From PVC group bacterium (GTDB taxonomy: Bacteria; Omnitrophota; Gorgyraeia; B26-G9), in the NCBI GenBank assembly GCA_024231215.1, contig JAAEQR010000186.1:1-34085 (forward strand): 34,085 nt of DNA, given 5' to 3'. The notes beneath the pieces are model-generated. The model saw nothing but the letters and a program-made list of their open reading frames with translations. It was not told where the DNA came from and searched no databases. This document shows, piece by piece, positions 33,349 through 34,085 of the stretch. Position 1 is the stretch's first letter, and each line of letters begins with the position of its first letter. The position numbers and the translations under genes were made by a program.

Positions 33349-33417
33349 GTCTAACATTTGAGCTCAGGCAGAGGGAACGCGTTGCGTTATCCGATTGCCT
33401 GAAGTGATTTGTTAGAT
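33349..33417 (-). other. attC recombination site (69 bp)
   Basis: On the minus strand it runs from ATCTAAC (33417-33411) to GTTAGAC (33355-33349); both match the core-site consensus RYYYAAC and GTTRRRY exactly. Inside, CTTCAGGC and GCCTGAGC-type arms pair (TTCAGGC with GCCTGA), separated from the cores by a poorly paired spacer, as in attC sites. The central part has AACGCAACGCG, reminiscent of sites in Vibrio chromosomal integrons. It lies between two minus-strand hypothetical genes. Confidence 0.8.
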
Positions 33418-33424
33418 GTTTATA

Positions 33425-33850
33425 TCATTTAAAATCAAAATTAAAATCTTTTGATCCTTTAATCATTTCTTCTTTATTCAGTCGTTTTGAAATCCAACAA
33501 TGACTAAGATTGTCGTATCCAACAAAATAACAGTGTTCATTATTAAAAATCATTTGTTGTACGAAATCCTTTCTGAAATTAAAAGAAGGTAATGATTTTA
33601 TAATTAATTTCAAAGTATCTGTTCTTAAAGAAATCTGTCCTTTTCGATCGATAAATTGTTCGAGAAAATTAATAGTCTCTTTATTGTGAATTAATTCAAT
33701 TCTCCAGAAATCTGAATTTTCAGAATTCATTAGGACAAAATACATAAATTTAGCTTGATCTTCAATGCTTGTAATTGTCCACATGTTTGAAACATCAGGA
33801 TTTTTCCATATTGGGATAAAAAATTGTTTTATTTTTTTTAATATTTGCAT
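33425..33850 (-). CDS. Hypothetical protein (gene cassette B)
   Basis: 141 aa, minus strand, not recognised. Rich in Phe, Asn and Lys, no signal peptide or membrane helix, probably a soluble alpha/beta protein (RIELIHNKETINFLEQFI, TDTLKLIIKSLPSF). The ATG at 33850 falls within the core site GTTATGC of the neighbouring attC; an upstream TTG at 33859 would belong to another cassette and is rejected. From one attC cut point to the next the unit is 498 bp with the gene filling most of it, a standard cassette layout. Confidence 0.65.
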   Translation of the reverse strand: MQILKKIKQFFIPIWKNPDVSNMWTITSIEDQAKFMYFVLMNSENSDFWRIELIHNKETINFLEQFIDRKGQISLRTDTLKLIIKSLPSFNFRKDFVQQMIFNNEHCYFVGYDNLSHCWISKRLNKEEMIKGSKDFNFDFK

Positions 33851-33969
33851 AACATTCAAGCTCAGCTACTGGGTTTAACTACTTTGCCCCGCAGTAGCGG
33901 GATTTCACGCGCTCCCACCAGCTTGTCCCGCTTCTTTTTAGCGGGGTTAGGTGAAGTGCGTTGTTATCT
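33847..33969 (-). other. attC-like recombination site (123 bp)
   Basis: On the minus strand it starts AGATAAC (33969-33963) and ends GTTATGC (33853-33847); ATAAC pairs between the two cores. Flanking arms resemble those of the other site: TAACATTCAAGCTCAG here and TAACATTTGAGCTCAG there, and TGAAGTG followed by TTGTTA in both. The middle is long and strongly folded (CCCCGC with GCGGG, CCCGCT with AGCGGG), like long attC sites. The AGATAAC core departs from the consensus, so the call is a little less sure. The stop of the gene to the right lies inside it. Confidence 0.68.
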
Positions 33970-34085
33970 GTTTTTATATAATCCTTCTTTACGTCTTTTT
34001 TCGGTCAAATCACTAATTCTTGAACCATCAATACAATTAAGCCCTAATTTATCACGAATTAATGTTTCTAAGTATTCTTTATGAG
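33964..34085 (-). CDS. Hypothetical protein, C-terminal 39 residues (gene cassette C, partial)
   Basis: Minus-strand open frame entering from the right edge and stopping at TAA (33966-33964), which lies in the core site of the 123-bp attC. The visible end is hydrophilic and basic (LIRDKLGLNCIDGSRISDLT, then EKRRKEGLYKNR). It is not recognised. Gene end running directly into attC is the normal cassette arrangement and supports the array reading right to left. Confidence 0.55.
   Translation of the reverse strand, partial: HKEYLETLIRDKLGLNCIDGSRISDLTEKRRKEGLYKNR

Noticed and set aside
33845-34084. Forward-strand open frame of 79 codons at the right edge
   Set aside because: It runs through the attC-like site and antisense to a better minus-strand frame; its composition (Leu/Ser/Arg rich from hairpin sequence) has no family features.
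1-34085. tRNA or rRNA genes
   Set aside because: No cloverleaf with the conserved T-loop or D-loop words and no ribosomal RNA sequence was seen on either strand in the non-coding gaps.

Overview
The window comes from a Gram-negative-type, moderately AT-rich bacterium. Supporting signs are periplasmic binding proteins, an AsmA-like envelope protein, a secreted cyclophilin, Shine-Dalgarno starts and sigma70-like promoters. The mix of a very dense receiver/kinase island, a V4R domain, DUF3887-like secreted proteins and many short intergenic inverted repeats resembles uncultivated lineages such as Candidatus Omnitrophota. That assignment is an inference from gene style, not a search result.

Region 1 (1-15698) is a signalling island, almost all on the + strand with tiny gaps or overlaps. 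It holds the tail of one histidine kinase, five complete kinases (membrane PAS kinase, REC-HK-REC, REC-PAS-HK, REC-GAF-HK, membrane HK-REC), a V4R-GAF protein that keeps the His dimerisation domain but has no ATPase domain, and seven stand-alone receivers. Two receivers are broken, one by inversion and one by internal deletion. Two ABC-type periplasmic binding proteins flank the membrane kinase, with no permease or ATPase gene. The only DNA-binding candidate is a small MerR-like HTH protein at the end. No receiver carries an output domain, so the island looks like a phosphorelay network whose output is protein-protein contact, the HTH protein, or something encoded elsewhere. Two receiver genes share a 191-bp block with one mismatch, and the broken receivers show the island is still being remodelled.

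Region 2 (15699-31354) is mostly housekeeping: a flavodoxin-like FMN oxidoreductase, mutS-mutL, TPR proteins, an AsmA-like protein, two paralogous DUF3887-like secreted proteins, a UMF1-type MFS transporter, a peptide deformylase-like gene whose HExxH-type motif has Gln for the first His, a SemiSWEET-like protein, a nitroreductase, a tiny membrane protein, a cyclophilin, a HAD phosphatase and a fumarylacetoacetate hydrolase family protein. Intergenic spaces carry three copies of a MITE-like repeat ending in AACCCAGA/TCTGGGTT and other inverted repeats.

Region 3 (31355-34085) has a diguanylate cyclase with a degenerate receiver, then an abrupt switch to minus-strand hypothetical genes separated by two attC-like sites. 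This looks like the distal end of an integron gene-cassette array. No integrase is in the window; it would be expected beyond the right edge, if present.
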